Source: Verpa conica (lineage: Eukaryota > Ascomycota > Pezizomycetes > Pezizales > Morchellaceae). Taken from it: 64,000 nucleotides of DNA. The DNA lies in assembly GCA_033030425.1 (NCBI GenBank), contig JAUFSD010000007.1, forward strand, positions 372,001 through 436,000, read 5' to 3'. Positions 34,586-46,492 of the stretch are shown in pieces (position 1 is the first letter of the stretch; every line of letters begins with the position of its first letter). The notes beneath the pieces are model-generated. The model had not been told where the DNA came from and did no database searches. It saw nothing but the letters and a program-made list of their open reading frames with translations. Position numbers and translations under genes: made by a program.

Positions 34586-36236
34586 TTATAAAAAGATCGC
34601 AATCGCCATCATCAAAACCGCACACCAAACCACCATCGTTGTACTCTCCCTACCCATAGCACTGCTATCGAATGGTAACCCCTGCCACTTAAATTCCACT
34701 GTTCCCATTACCGCACTATTATTCCTACAATCTCCTCTTGTGAAGTCTAGCCCGGTAAGATCATCTGGCGTAGTAAAAAACATATAGTTTTCTTGCTTCA
34801 ACTTCTCGAAGCCGCTTGTATCGTAAGGGAACTTATTCCCGCTGTCTGTCGCACTAGTGTTTCGCAGTAAGATACAAGCAACCTGGCCCGGGAAGGTCGT
34901 TGCTAGCTCGGGGTAGTCTTTCATCACATCATTATTGGTAGTATCGCCAACGAGTACGAACTGGCGCTCTGGGAATGTCTCAAAGATCTTATTCAGTAAG
35001 GTCTTCCTGACTGAAAATGTCTGGTCCACAGTGGTAAAGTTGAGAGGACGTGTGTCAAAGGAACCGGCAGGGTATGTGTGGTAGATATACTGCATATAAA
35101 TCCTCGTGCCCTGCTCTGGTGTAGTAGTGAGGTAATGAAAATGGTATGGGTTTTCTGGGTGTTGTTTTGACAAAGCGTCGTAGATAGAGGGCATATTAAG
35201 CCATGGGACGAAGTCGCGGGCAAAGGTGTTGAGGAGTCCTTCCTTCGGTTGGTAGATCTTTGTGACACGGAGAATGTCATCTATATCGGAGATGATTGTG
35301 ACGCCTTGGTTAGGAACAAGATAACCGGTTGCGTTACCAGCTAAAATCATGACTATTAGTATAATGTAGGAGTGGGGATATGAGTACAGGTTGAAAGGGG
35401 GGGCTTACTATCGGTGTCGTTGGTGTGAATATCTAACACTGTGATTTGTCTAGTACTGTTTCCAGCCGGCAGATCATCAGAGCTAGCAGGAAGCTGGACA
35501 AACCCGTCAAGTTCTCCTAGATATCTATCAGTTTCATTGATCCCCTCCCAGCTATAGTCCAGAGGGAAAAACATACCTCTTGAATCGGTCCGTTTCCCCC
35601 ACGTAACCTCTCCATTCCAATTACTACTTATGTTCTGGCCCTCTGCCACATTCATCGTAAAGATCAATTGCACCCCCTCTTGCGGCAGCGAGAGAATTGC
35701 ACTTGTAAGATTCCTTGCATTATCTTGCTCGTGAGGTTGTAGTTCGTCGATGTCAAAGTCCGGGAGAAACTTATTTGCTGCCTCGTCGAGAGTCTCGTTC
35801 GAGACTAGGTTCCTGGAGGAGAGAGGCTGCTTGTAGGCTTGTCCATGAATACGGAGGTTCCAACCACGGGAAGTGTAATTCGCGTAGCCACTAGAAAAAG
35901 AGGTTATTTTAAAGTACAAAGAAAGGAATAGAAGAGGTGAACAAACGGGATGTTGAGGACTTCAAGAGGAAGCTGCTCAATTGTGCTGTCATTGAGACCG
36001 AGCTGTTCTTTGATATCATTTTCATCCGGAATGTTGGAAAAGAAATCAGGAAGAATGCCCTGTTTGATATCATCCACGCTTACGCCATCCGAAACACTAG
36101 AAATAAAGCTGTTGAAATCGTCTGAGAGAGCCCTAGTGACCAGGTCTGTTGCGGTGTCTCGAACAATGAGGTCTGTTGGCACAGCAAGAGCTCCATACGG
36201 GAACAAGGTCAACAGTGGAAGGAAAAGCGCAGCCAT
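34586..36236 (-). CDS. Secreted, probably GPI-anchored App1-like (DUF2183) protein (512 aa)
   Basis: DUF2183 is the catalytic domain of yeast App1, a phosphatidate phosphatase. Exons in transcript order: 35947-36236, 35409-35890, 34586-35352; introns of 56 bp each; 1539 nt in frame. Start: the first ATG in frame is at 36236 and gives a signal peptide (MAALFLPLLTLFPYGALAVP). The first half has the YANYTSRGWNLRIHGQAYK and NVAEGQ..W beta-rich module usual before this domain. The HAD-like motif is VTIISDIDDILRVTK with Asp280 and Asp282; the fifth position is Ile284 where canonical DxDxT/V has Thr or Val. Downstream are YLTTTPEQ and FVLVGDTTNND. The C-terminus is a hydrophobic tail (TTMVVWCAVLMMAIAIFL) after small residues, a GPI-like signal. 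A surface lipid phosphatase role is inference. Confidence 0.85.
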
Positions 36237-36320
36237 GATAAGCAAGCAGAACAAAAGGCTAGATTTTAGCAGGAGAACGAGCGACAATGGAACTAGAAAA
36301 CGAGAGTCTTTGGGTAGGTC

Positions 36321-36330
36321 ATTTATATAT
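36321..36330 (-). promoter_or_regulatory. TATA box of the App1-like gene
   Basis: ATATATAAAT on the minus strand about 90 bp upstream of the ATG at 36236. This also supports the shorter start over an upstream non-ATG frame. Confidence 0.5.
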
Positions 36331-38191
36331 ACTGCTCTCGAAAAACAGGGCTATGTGACATCACATTAAAGCTGGACGACTTTCCCTTTCAGGTGCATAT
36401 CTTCCACTGTGATGATTACTGCTATAGCTGGCTTGATACTTGGCCAGTTTATTGTGGTGACGTCATGCGGCTAAAGTACTTCTATTTAGAGTTGCGGCTC
36501 AATAGGATGGCGGCGACTGGCCAGACGTTGCCGTGTGTGGCGCAACCATACCAATAGTAACAGCCGTACCCCTGTCACTCAAGATTTGATAAACTTGTAT
36601 TTTGCTTGAGACCAGAAACGTAGAAGGCCAAGACCGCAGCCGATTCTTACTCGAATGTATGGTGCATATTGTAGTTACGTAGCTTCTCACTACATTACAC
36701 ATCTTATAAAAGCAATCCCAAGACAGCAGCGAGAAAGTTAACACGCTAGCTAGCTAGAATTCAAAAGACTACTTCGAGTGTAAAAAAGGGCTTACTTGCC
36801 AGAGACTAGCCGTTAATGGGTAAATTACCTTTATCACAGCCTTTGTCAATTAGCCATCCATAGTGAGAAGTATTGGAGGATATAAATTGCTTATTCTATA
36901 CTCATCCTTACTATTGGCCCTATCTCATATTTGTTTTCTAGCCCCTAACACCCCCAAGTATAGTGCAGATCCGGCCTCACATCCGGATATCAAAGTTGCT
37001 GATAGTGTGGTAACACCGTGTGGTCATGGTGGTGGGGTAGCAGATGTGGTAGTGAGACTTTGTTATACCCTCCAGACAGGAAGATTCCTGAAACTGGATT
37101 AAACTCTATTACCGCCATTATTAATGACAGAGGAACAGAAGGTGGGTCATGTATTACTATTAGAAAAAATCACCCGTATAATCATGTCCACTCTCCTTAT
37201 GCCTGAGACCGGCGGTGGCTGATGGCCGGGGGGCGGTATGTAGTATTAATCCATGATGTGTTACAGGGGTCGCAGAAGCAAAGATTGTGGTGAAGCAAGA
37301 TGTGTGGGTGAGAAGGTTAGGTAAACCTTGGAGGCCTATGATTTAAGTTAGGGCACGATTTTCTGCCGTTGGAGAAACGGTTTGGTTCGTTAGCTCGGAA
37401 CAAGATTAAACATCCGGTAGCGAGTGTTGCAGGTCGTACCGCTATTAGTCATTGGGTCGTAGTATATCAAATTTACATGTAAATGCATATGGTGTGGGGC
37501 TGCTGGCTCTTTTCTGGTTATAAAAATGGGGTTAGGCATTATATTCTAGTTAAGAGGTCCCGAAATGTATTAAGCCTCTGTTTATATGACCTTCAAACTT
37601 TTAAAACTTGGGATTGCCCTGAAATTCATGAATTGAATAAAAAAAGCTATATACTTGCGTAGTCGAGAAGTGTTTATGCTCGTAGAAATTGTAATTTCTG
37701 CTCTTAGGCTTATCGATAAATGTATAATCAGGGTTAATCCCAAGAGAAGAGAGCGATCTCAAGATAACAAAGCCAGGACCTAAGGACAAATATGTTCTCT
37801 TTATGCTTACTACACTAGATCCATGACCCACACCGAAAAGTCCCAATAGCTAGATCTATGGTCTTCCATCGTCATGTCTGATACTATCCGAGAAAGAAGG
37901 AAAAATTCCAAACCCCCGGTTCTTCCCCAAAGAATATCAAACATTACCATTATACATAGGGAATAGAGGAGGAAGGAAAGAAGCATTTGCGCCGGCGCAG
38001 ACAAAGAACAAAGGAACATTGACATTGTGGAAAAGTAATGCGCAAAAGTCCAACTCAATACTACATGTAACACCCAGAATTATCTGGATTCCTGAACTCC
38101 GCTAAATATGGTGAGATTCCAGATGAATTTTGATAACCCTCATATATTTTCATTGATAGATGGTCCCATTGGAAAAATTGATGTGAGGGGA
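36331..38191. other. Intergenic spacer
   Basis: No supported gene. ORFs at 36499-36744, 36863-37102 and 37810-38073 show no motifs or splice context. Confidence 0.5.
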
Positions 38192-39090
38192 TCAAAATGC
38201 GAGCCAAACGTCGTTTCCGCACCTAAAAAGCACAGGAGTTAGCAAACTGAGCCCTCGGTCCCCTGATCCCACCCTACTAATCAAGTATCGCTAAAAGTCA
38301 AAGAAATCAGTACCTGCAAACAACATGCGCGCACCCAACGTCCCTGCTAACCATCATCCCACACGATTCACAGCACCTCCACCCATTCCTTCCACTTAAT
38401 CTCCTATACCTAATCTCCTCTTTCTCGTCTTCTTCTGCAACCTCACATGGCGCTTCTTTCCCAACTATATGCGGTGCGGGCATCTTGCATAGAGTGCAGG
38501 TGCCTTTCTGACATCGCCCGCATATTGCCAAGTCCTCTTCTTCCTTGATTTCCTCAGGGGTAATGAACCATGCTTTTTCAATGCCCTCTTCTAATTTCCC
38601 CTGGTCGGAGCCAACCTTCATACACCCTCTCGAACAAAATATAGGGTCATTGGTGCGTCTTTCTAGTATATGTAAATACTGCTCTTTCAATCCAACTTTA
38701 TCAGTGCTATTTTCAACCCCATCTAGAAAGTCCCCAGCAGTCGCGAGAGTGATTTCTTGCCCGCAACAGCGAGGCGGAATGATGCTCTCGGGTTCGGATA
38801 AAAGACGAGAGAATGCGCGGCGAAGGCACAGTCGGCAGTAGTTGTGGGAGCAGACTGGGAGGGTTTTCAAAAGGTTTGATTTGTAGTATTTCAAGCAAAC
38901 CGAGCAGCGAGTTTTCCCGGCTATATTTTATGTTAGCTCTTAGTTGATACCGTGGAGAGGGAGGGGGGGGGGGAGCCAGGTACAAAATCGTGGGATATGT
39001 AGGGTGAGAGGGGGACATCATACATAATCGCCTAGCTCGTCCAAATAGGCCTCTGACGCCACGACGGACACCACGAAACGAGAATCCCAT
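38192..39090 (-). CDS. Short RBR-like (RING/IBR) zinc-finger protein, RING2 incomplete (234 aa)
   Basis: Related to fungal IBR-domain proteins, likely RING-between-RING ubiquitin ligases. Exons in transcript order: 39024-39090, 38314-38920, 38192-38222; introns of 103 and 91 bp; 705 nt in frame. After a basic leader (MGFSFRGVRRGVRGLFGRARR), RING1 has Cys28, Cys31, Cys46, His48, Cys51, Cys54 and a CC pair near 72. The IBR region has FCSRGCM and CGRCQKGTCTLCKMPAPH. RING2 starts WRCCESCGMMV and contains the HVVCRCG motif carrying the usual catalytic Cys. The last exon then ends at NDVWLAF, so the final Cys-x2-Cys pair of RING2 is missing. Either the protein is truncated by a recent stop or my last exon is wrong. 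Confidence 0.75.
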
Positions 39091-42000
39091 TGTGATGGTA
39101 ATTATGGAAAAACTTGAGAAATTTGACTCGATCACCACTATTCGGATAGGTCAAACACGCTGTTAAAGGAAGACTAGGTCCAACACCCTCACGCGACTTT
39201 CCTGGAACTGTATTCTCACAGTAGTAGAAAGCGCAATCTCAGTTGGGCTTCTATCAATATAGATCCTACCGGTGAAGTGAGGGTAAGTAACCTTGAGAAT
39301 CCCCTAGGAGCAGAAACGTGGTCAGTGATGATGATGACAGAGGACGTTAAGCGTTGTTGTTAGGTGCTCCTTGTGGACTCAGGGCTCCTTCCAGCGTTGA
39401 CCTGGCCGTTGCTTGTTTTTCTTGCTTTTTGGGCTATATGTACTGGCCGCCTTGCGAATAATACCCGTCTATTGATTGACTCCTACTGTTGGTGCTGCTG
39501 CGGGATAAAATTTATCATATTGTCCCACTCGACCGCGCAGCTTCAGCCTCACCTGTCTTTTCGGTTTACACTCTAGGATGTGCCAATGGCGCTGAGGGCA
39601 ATGGCGGGGTACACCTAGTGTGAGTGACACACGGCGGATCATCAAGGTCAGTTTCTGAATCACACCAGTGGCCAGCTATGTGATTGGGCCGCAAGAGAAA
39701 CGGGCGGGCTCAATAAGACTGAGTCTTAACTGCAACCCCGCCAGCTGTAGCCTTGTTGTTGTTGATAAGAGCGATAGAGTGGGCCGGTGCATCACGTGGT
39801 GCTGCAGAACAGGCCGCGTTATTGGCTAAGCGAGACACGGTCGCTCTCGCTGGAAGGGTTCTAGCTGAGGCCAGCTTGGCGAACCTCCACGATACCTGCA
39901 GAGAAGGCTCTGAATCCTGGTACCAACTGTAGGTTCAAGACACAGCCACAGCCACAACAGCATCATTCTAATACGCCTATGGCATTTCGACTAGAGTCTC
40001 GGCATGGCCCCGTGGATAGCCCTGTTTAGGGACTGACTGCGGCTGCAGTTCTTGCGGGAGGCTTGGAATCCAAGGCTTCTACCACAGCTTGACTATACCA
40101 AACTCTTACTTATGATTTCCCCTGCGAAAGATCGCTATATCAATCAGGAAAGCCAAGGCGAACACTCAGCGAGAAGAGCTTGCTGTAAAATTGACGGCTA
40201 GCAGTCCGAGAGCCTTCCTGCATATATGGAGAAAGAGCTGTTCATACAAGTGCCTTATCCCGTTTCCGGGACTAGTAACAGCCAACCAGCGCTTCTTGCT
40301 TTGGAGAAATAATATGGGTCTGAAGAAATCATCTCATAAGAGTCGAAACCTATCTAGGAGGCTGTTCAGGAAAAACTCAGCCCCGCACAGCAGTAGTATT
40401 GTTTTACGACGAGGGAGAGTACAGCAATGGGCTTGGCCACAGTTATGACTGCATGATTCCAGGAACATTAGCAAGAAAACAAATAGTAGGCAGTCAGGGA
40501 AATCACGAGGGGAGTGACGGCAGCAACTTTGATCAGCGAGAGGAAGTCTCGGATAATACCATTGCAAAGAAATTAAAAATGAATACCGTAGGGGTTTAAT
40601 CATGATAAGAGGAAGGTAGTGAATAAGTGAAAGTTGATGAGAAGCAGAGATTGATTTAAAGTTCGCTACCCCACCACCAAAGAAAAAGAAAAAGAATAGA
40701 AATCTATGGAACGAGACTGAAAGCTCCAATGGTAAATACTGATATGTATGATGAGAGACATCGCGGGAGACTTTCCCCTGATATACATCATGTAAGTCTC
40801 AGATCTAGATCGAACCCAACAAATAGAATTATTTATAACAGATTCAGTAAGTAGAGACTAAAAGAGAAATAGTCTTATCAGAATATCAACCTCTGACTCT
40901 TGTTTTGGGGGGTCTTAGGCTAGAAAAGTCCCTTAATCAATACTAAACTTCCTGAGGTCGGTGACGAGGCAAGGTGAACAGGGCATAGACTTATTACTTT
41001 GCTTTTGTTTTTCCGCGTTTTGGCTCCTCAGTACGTTTAGCCTGGGCCTTAAAACTCCTCACCGATACAAGAATGATAATGACGAATAAACATGGGATGG
41101 GCGGCTGGATATTGGTTCCTGATTTGTGTTTGCGTGACTAAATTCTACCTGTTTAGCATCTTTGATAGGCTAGCCGGAACGGGGCCGATAGAGATCACCA
41201 GAGGCCTGAATTCATGAGAATAAGCGGATACTATGTTGGCCAATAGTTACCTGGCTCTTCCTTGAATGAAACCTATAGCAAGAATGTTTTAACAAAATCA
41301 GAGTCCCACGGAGTTTATGTACTTTAGCGCTTCTACTCGTAATCACACGACGTTTTGAGAACGGACTACTATTGCATAACATACAAAATCACAGGCTTGG
41401 CACATTTTTATGTGGTATGCAATAGCAGTCCGTCATGGGATTATGAGTAATATAATAGAAAGGTATGTAGCCCAATTCACAGAAAAACAGGAGTGCGCTA
41501 TCGGCAGTTAAAGCACGCTTAACTCTGGGGAGGAGAAATACCCGACGGGCAATCGGAGTAAGGCGGGCCCCAAGTTGAGGAGCCACGACTAGGGCTATCT
41601 GAATAGGTAGGTAGCTGGAAAGTAGAGAAGTACTCGGGATAGGCAAATGAAAGTCTCAAAACATGGGTTCGGTCACAGGTTTACAATATCAAGGCGAATC
41701 AGAAGCTGCTACCAGCAAAACTAAAATTCATCTCCAACTTCTTGTCTGCCCCGAGTAAAATACAGCGGCTGGAACTAAACTTCTCTGGATTCGCGCCTTA
41801 GTTCATCTGTGGTGGCTTAGGAGTAAGAATATAGGCCATTGAGTTTATGATATGAATGAATGAATGAATTTATCATTTAAGTATTGAGTTTATGATATGA
41901 CACGTATTTAGTCGAACTCAAAGCTTAACTCCCGACTCCACCGTCCTAGGCATCCACCTAGATCAAGAATGGCGCCGAAATTACTCTACCGGCAAAGATA

Positions 42001-43469
42001 TAAGGCTGAACTCGAAAATTGATACATTTTTAAGTGTTTTACATATGCACTTAATCGAGGTTCGAATAAACATTCGCTTGGGTCGCAGCAGCATTCCACC
42101 CACCCTTACCATCCCTAGACAATAAGCATAGATATAATAACTATAGAAAACAAGGCGTTTAAGAATTTTTAATCCAGGCAGTTCCTCACTTATTGCTGTC
42201 GTAATGATGTGGCACAGACGGATCGAGATGCTTAAGAGGTGACTAAAGGAAATCTTGGCTTTATGTTAGGCTATTATGATTGGTCATTACTACCATGCAT
42301 ATGCACTATATATCACTTGGTAGCATAAGTGCATATTGCGTACGCAAAATTGAATCAATCTAAAAAACTTTATTTTTACTGACAGCTTAGGTGCTGGGAG
42401 TTTTATCAAACATACATGTAAGTTACGAGTAGTTGTCCCGGTAATCTGGTAGCAGGGAGTTCCATGTACCTCTCCCCCCACGAGCACACTTTTCTTTGCG
42501 GCTAAAATTATATTGGCTAAGTCTTGGAAGAACTAGGTTTAGAGATTTTCTGTGGTCTACATTTTCTTCAGAGGGTATAATATACCGAAGGCATTTTATG
42601 GGATGCATTGTATTTTGTGGAGCATGCTAGTAAGCAAGATTTAAGGCATAGGACCTCCAACTACTTGATAGAAGCGCTAATTGGGACTATGAATATCTAG
42701 ATCTACTTACGTACTGAGGAATGTGGATCACTACTTATTCCTGAGACTCGGACTCGTATTTAGCTACCTGATAACTAGGTTAATCTAGCCACCGAGAACA
42801 CATGTTCAACAGAGACTTGATCTCAGACTTGATAATCCTTGTAGTACCACAATCGAGAACCTAAAAAACCCTCCACCCCTAAGTAACAGGGTTTATCCAT
42901 TAATTGGTACTACAATCTAGTGGAGTACTGCAATCGCTTAAAAGAAATACTATAATAGCAACCTATGTGTCTCGCACTGCATTTTTGTATAGCCGCGTTT
43001 ACGGTATCCCGTTCTGGTACCGCTATGCGAGTGCAAATGGAATTAGTTAGGTCATTAAGGCGGGAATTGTGTATATTAATGTAATGCTGATGTTTTTAAA
43101 TGCAGTGGGCCTACATACTATACAAAAAATATTTTGGATGTGTGATTTTGTATCATGCACGGGAATCTCTTTCCAAAAACGTCAGTCTTATACGAGTAGT
43201 AGAGTTGGGCCCTGCATCTTCTTCCTAATATATCCGGCATTCATGCGGCATAGACGGTTTTAATCGCGTTAAGCGGGTGAGGTATGAACGAGGTGCTATC
43301 ACTCTCACTAGGGTAGTAGTTGAGGGGAGCTATCATGCATGTGCTCGAGAAAAAAAAAGTTACTGGGAGATTAACTATAAAAACCCTTGAATACTGCCCC
43401 CATTCTAGAGATGGCATCACTACGGAAGTCAATTGCATTGCCATTGATATATTTGCAATATCAAGCATC
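39091..43469. other. Gene-poor spacer of 4.4 kb
   Basis: No convincing complete gene. The 39.7-40.6 kb part is richer in GC and open in pieces (40191-40448, 40399-40599), which could be a decayed gene, but no family is recognisable. It contains the cleanest GAAT-tailed insertion (41838-41900). Confidence 0.5.
41838..41900 (-). mobile_element. Ultra-short GAAT-tailed insertion with 18-bp target-site duplication
   Basis: ATTGAGTTTATGATATGA occurs at 41838-41855 and identically at 41883-41900. Between the copies lie 27 bp made of GAAT units and TTATCATTTAAGT. The insert core is identical over about 27 bp to that at 6991-7021. The exact edge is ambiguous by one to four bases because the target ends in ATGA like the tail. 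Confidence 0.8.
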
Positions 43470-44826
43470 ATGCTTTTTTCCGCATCTTCGGTTCTGAAGG
43501 GTTTATCGGCCTTTGTTGTTGGGTTAAGCCTCGTGTCTTCATTTCCTTTAGAGGAGAGAGGAGATAAAAGCTGCAAGAACCCAAGAATACGGAAAGAATG
43601 GTATAATTATTTGAAGAAATCCTTTTTAATCACGAATGGAATCTTACGTTACTTAGGAGAGGTCTTTCAGAGCATGAGAAAAAAGACTATCTCCGGGCCG
43701 TGAATTGCCTTCATAGCATTCCTGGGCAGTACGCCAATATTGTTGATGGTATTTCGGTATTCGAGGATTATATCTATGTTCACAAAGTTCAGACACCTTA
43801 TATACATCTAGTGGTAAGTTTGAATCCCTTCTTATAATTAGATTACCAACTAATATCGCATCTAAAAAGGGTCACTTCCTACCATGGCATAGATATTTTA
43901 TGTGGGCCTATGAAAGCGACCTCCGGAACCGCTGTGGCTACAAAGGTGCCCAACCGTAAGTCCTTGTCCAATCCTCCTGATAATCATGCAGATCTAACTT
44001 GACCTGAAGTTACTGGGATTACTCACTCGATGTACCGCCTACGACTGAAGTTACAAACCTTGTGGCCTCACCTATATTCTCTCCAGATAATGGGTTTGGT
44101 GGCAATGGCCAATATGTCAATATCACTCAATTCCCCGGGCTAGAACTATTTTTTGGAACAGGGGGTGGCTGTATCTCCGACGGACCATTTGTGGACTGGA
44201 ATCTTCATATCGGAAGAAACACCACTTTAATCAGGGAAGATAGGTGCTTACAGCGCAGTCTCAACCCATATATTGGAGCCACGTGGTGCAATTCCAATAT
44301 TGAGGCAGAGATCATAGCACAGGAAAACTATGGCTCCATGAGCCAAGTGTTGGAGGGGGAGCCGAATTTTGAGAAGATGGGAGTACATGGTGGAGGTCAT
44401 TTCATTGTTGGAGGTTTGTCTCAATGAAGCTAGTACTATCCTTTGAGAAAGTTTTCCTGACGTTTCTTGACTCTAGGCTCTGCTTCTGATGTACACACTT
44501 CAAACTCTGGTATGTATTTGTATTTATTTGGTTGCTATCTTTATGATTTACTAACTTTGTTTCCAGAACCACTTTTCTACCTACATCACACAAACCTCGA
44601 TCGCATATGGTGGAAATGGCAAACTGCCAACCCCGAAGCCCGACTCTGGGATGTTTCGGGCCCGATTGCACCGTGGTCGGATATACTAGCACCTAATCGT
44701 ACCGGGTTGTCTACAGGTAATGTCACGCTCGATTTCGGGCTTGATCTTTGGGGATTAGGAGATGATATTAAAGTCAGGGATATAATGAATACTGTGGGTG
44801 GAGTTTTATGTTACAAGTATGAGTAG
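43470..44826 (+). CDS. Tyrosinase, short secreted type (356 aa)
   Basis: Type-3 copper oxidase of the short fungal class. Exons 43470-43600, 43657-43813, 43870-43955, 44010-44413, 44477-44509, 44567-44826; introns of 54-63 bp; 1071 nt in frame, including a 33-nt exon. The start MLFSASSVLKGLSAFVVGLS gives a signal peptide; an upstream in-frame ATG at 43320 would bury it. CuA region: His86, His94, His98 and His103 in VHKVQTPYIHL and GHFLPWHRYFMW. CuB region: His251 and His255 (HGGGH), His277/278 (FYLHHTNLDRIWW). The YWDYSLD block and the C-terminal GGVLCYKYE are typical. It lacks the repeat region and the C-terminal domain of the 773-aa tyrosinase at 7951, and belongs to a different subfamily. 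Confidence 0.94.
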
Positions 44827-45569
44827 GTAGTTAAGTCAGTATTTCTTTAATTAATGAATTCCCTTGTGTCTAGAACCTATAATTCCTTTTTGAAGTGAGG
44901 GAATTGTAAATGTGTTTTATGTTCGCCTCGTAAATATAATGGGGATTATTTAGGCGTAATTCCACTATACTCATGAAGTATTCCTTATATAAACACCCTC
45001 TACGTGGGACTGGAGAAAGTATAGTGGTTAGTAGTCTCGTGCCCAGCTGTAGCTCGAATGGTTGCTTTTGAAACAACTATTAGGGCTGGGCGCGGGACTA
45101 AGTGTTAGGTAGTTTTATTCTAGGGAACCTGAAACTTCCTACTAGTAGCGAAGGTTTCAGTACTATTTGTAACTTGGCTCTACCTTTGTTTGGTTCTCGG
45201 AGCTAGGCATAAAATACGCTATGATGAAACAAAACAATGCCAGCCTAAAAGTCCGTCATGTTTGAGAGCTTTAATCTCTAATAAGACTGAAAATAGCATA
45301 TAAACTAGAAGTGCTATTGGTTTTATATCTGAAGTCACTCTTAGTTCTCGGGATATAAATGGCAAGCTTAGATTCATGTTGATTGGCCTAATTAACTATG
45401 CAGAGAAGAATTTGTTTCATGATCAGTAATGCACGAAACAACAGCTCTACTATAAGTTGAGTGGGCTCCCATTCTATCTAGAATTATAAAACCCCCAGCA
45501 AATCTTATCACTATATCACTAGAAACCCTTAATTCTCACGTATATAAATTCCAGTCCCCAACAAAGGCT
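44827..45569. other. Intergenic spacer with a long hairpin
   Basis: AGTCTCGTGCCCAGC (45033-45047) pairs with GCTGGGCGCGGGACT (45085-45099), allowing G-T pairs, around a 37-nt loop that can itself fold (GTTG..CAAC). No gene seen. Confidence 0.5.
45485..45491 (+). promoter_or_regulatory. TATA box of the LPMO gene
   Basis: TATAAAA about 80 bp before the ATG at 45570. A second TATATAAA at 45541 is too close to the start to be the core box. Confidence 0.4.
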
Positions 45570-46492
45570 ATGATTATTGATTATCTCGCAATAGCATTAG
45601 TAGGCTTTACTTTATGTATTCCAGCATCTGGTCACATGAATATGAAAGCCCCAACCCCTCTAAATTATGAACTTAATGTCTTTCGTGATAAGAGCAAACC
45701 AATCGATGGCACCTACAACTACCCATTAAAGGCTGATGGATCCAATTACCCGTGTCGTGGGTACGCGAAGCTTATGGGCACCTACGAGGGTACCCAGGTC
45801 GTGACGTGGACCGCAGGGGAAAAGAACTATATCATGTAAGTTTTTTTGTGAAACACGACAAACACAGGCAACGCACGTGTTACCGAGCTAATCACATTTT
45901 TCTTTTGCTAGACTTGAACCGCAAAGTCCATCATGGAGCACCAGCATAGGGGGAGTAGAAGGTGGTAACCATTATGGAGGAAGCTGTCAAGTGTCACTTT
46001 CTTACGATCAAGGTAAAACTTTCAAGGTCATCAAAAGTTTTATTGGCTCTTGCCCCAAACGCGACGCGCAAGCTGAGCAAAAGTTCTACTTCACGATTCC
46101 TAAGGAGGCCCCCAGTGGTGTTGCTCTTCTTTCTTGGTAATATATCCGCCCCCCCCCCAGAAGTTTATTTCTTGGTTTATTGGGTTTTGGGCTAACGTTA
46201 TGTATATAGGTCATGGTTTAATCGTGAACATGAAATGTTCCAGAACTGTGCTAGCATTAGTATTATAAAGGGTGGTAGCGGAATTTCTCATCTTCCTGAC
46301 ATGCTAGTAGCAAATATCGGCAATGGGTGTAACACCGCATGGAGGGATACAGAAGTTACATTTCCTGACCCTGGCCTTGATATTGAGTATGGGGATGGAG
46401 AGTATGAACTCGAACTTCCCGTGGGAGCTAGCTGTGGAAAGACTGCAGGTCCAGCGCCTTCACAGCAAGATGCTACTTCAGCTCTTAATTGA
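45570..46492 (+). CDS. AA11-like lytic polysaccharide monooxygenase (257 aa)
   Basis: Copper enzyme that oxidatively cleaves polysaccharides; AA11 members act on chitin. Exons 45570-45835, 45912-46136, 46210-46492; introns of 76 and 73 bp; 774 nt in frame. Signal peptide residues 1-21 (ends IPASG), leaving His22 as mature N-terminus, the first ligand of the histidine brace. The second ligand is His109 in EGGNHYGGSCQ. The family pattern continues with SLSYDQGKTFKVIKSFIGSCP, GVALLSWSWFN and REHEMFQNCASISI. At the axial position, where AA11 enzymes usually have Tyr (EMYMNC), this protein has Phe174. There is no carbohydrate module, and the short Ala/Ser/Pro tail has no GPI-like hydrophobic end. 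AA11 assignment is from motifs; related uncharacterised LPMO-like families are possible. Confidence 0.85.

Noticed and set aside
39700..40600. Possible decayed gene in fragments
   Set aside because: Pieces look open in different frames, but no family, splice pattern or motif ties them together.
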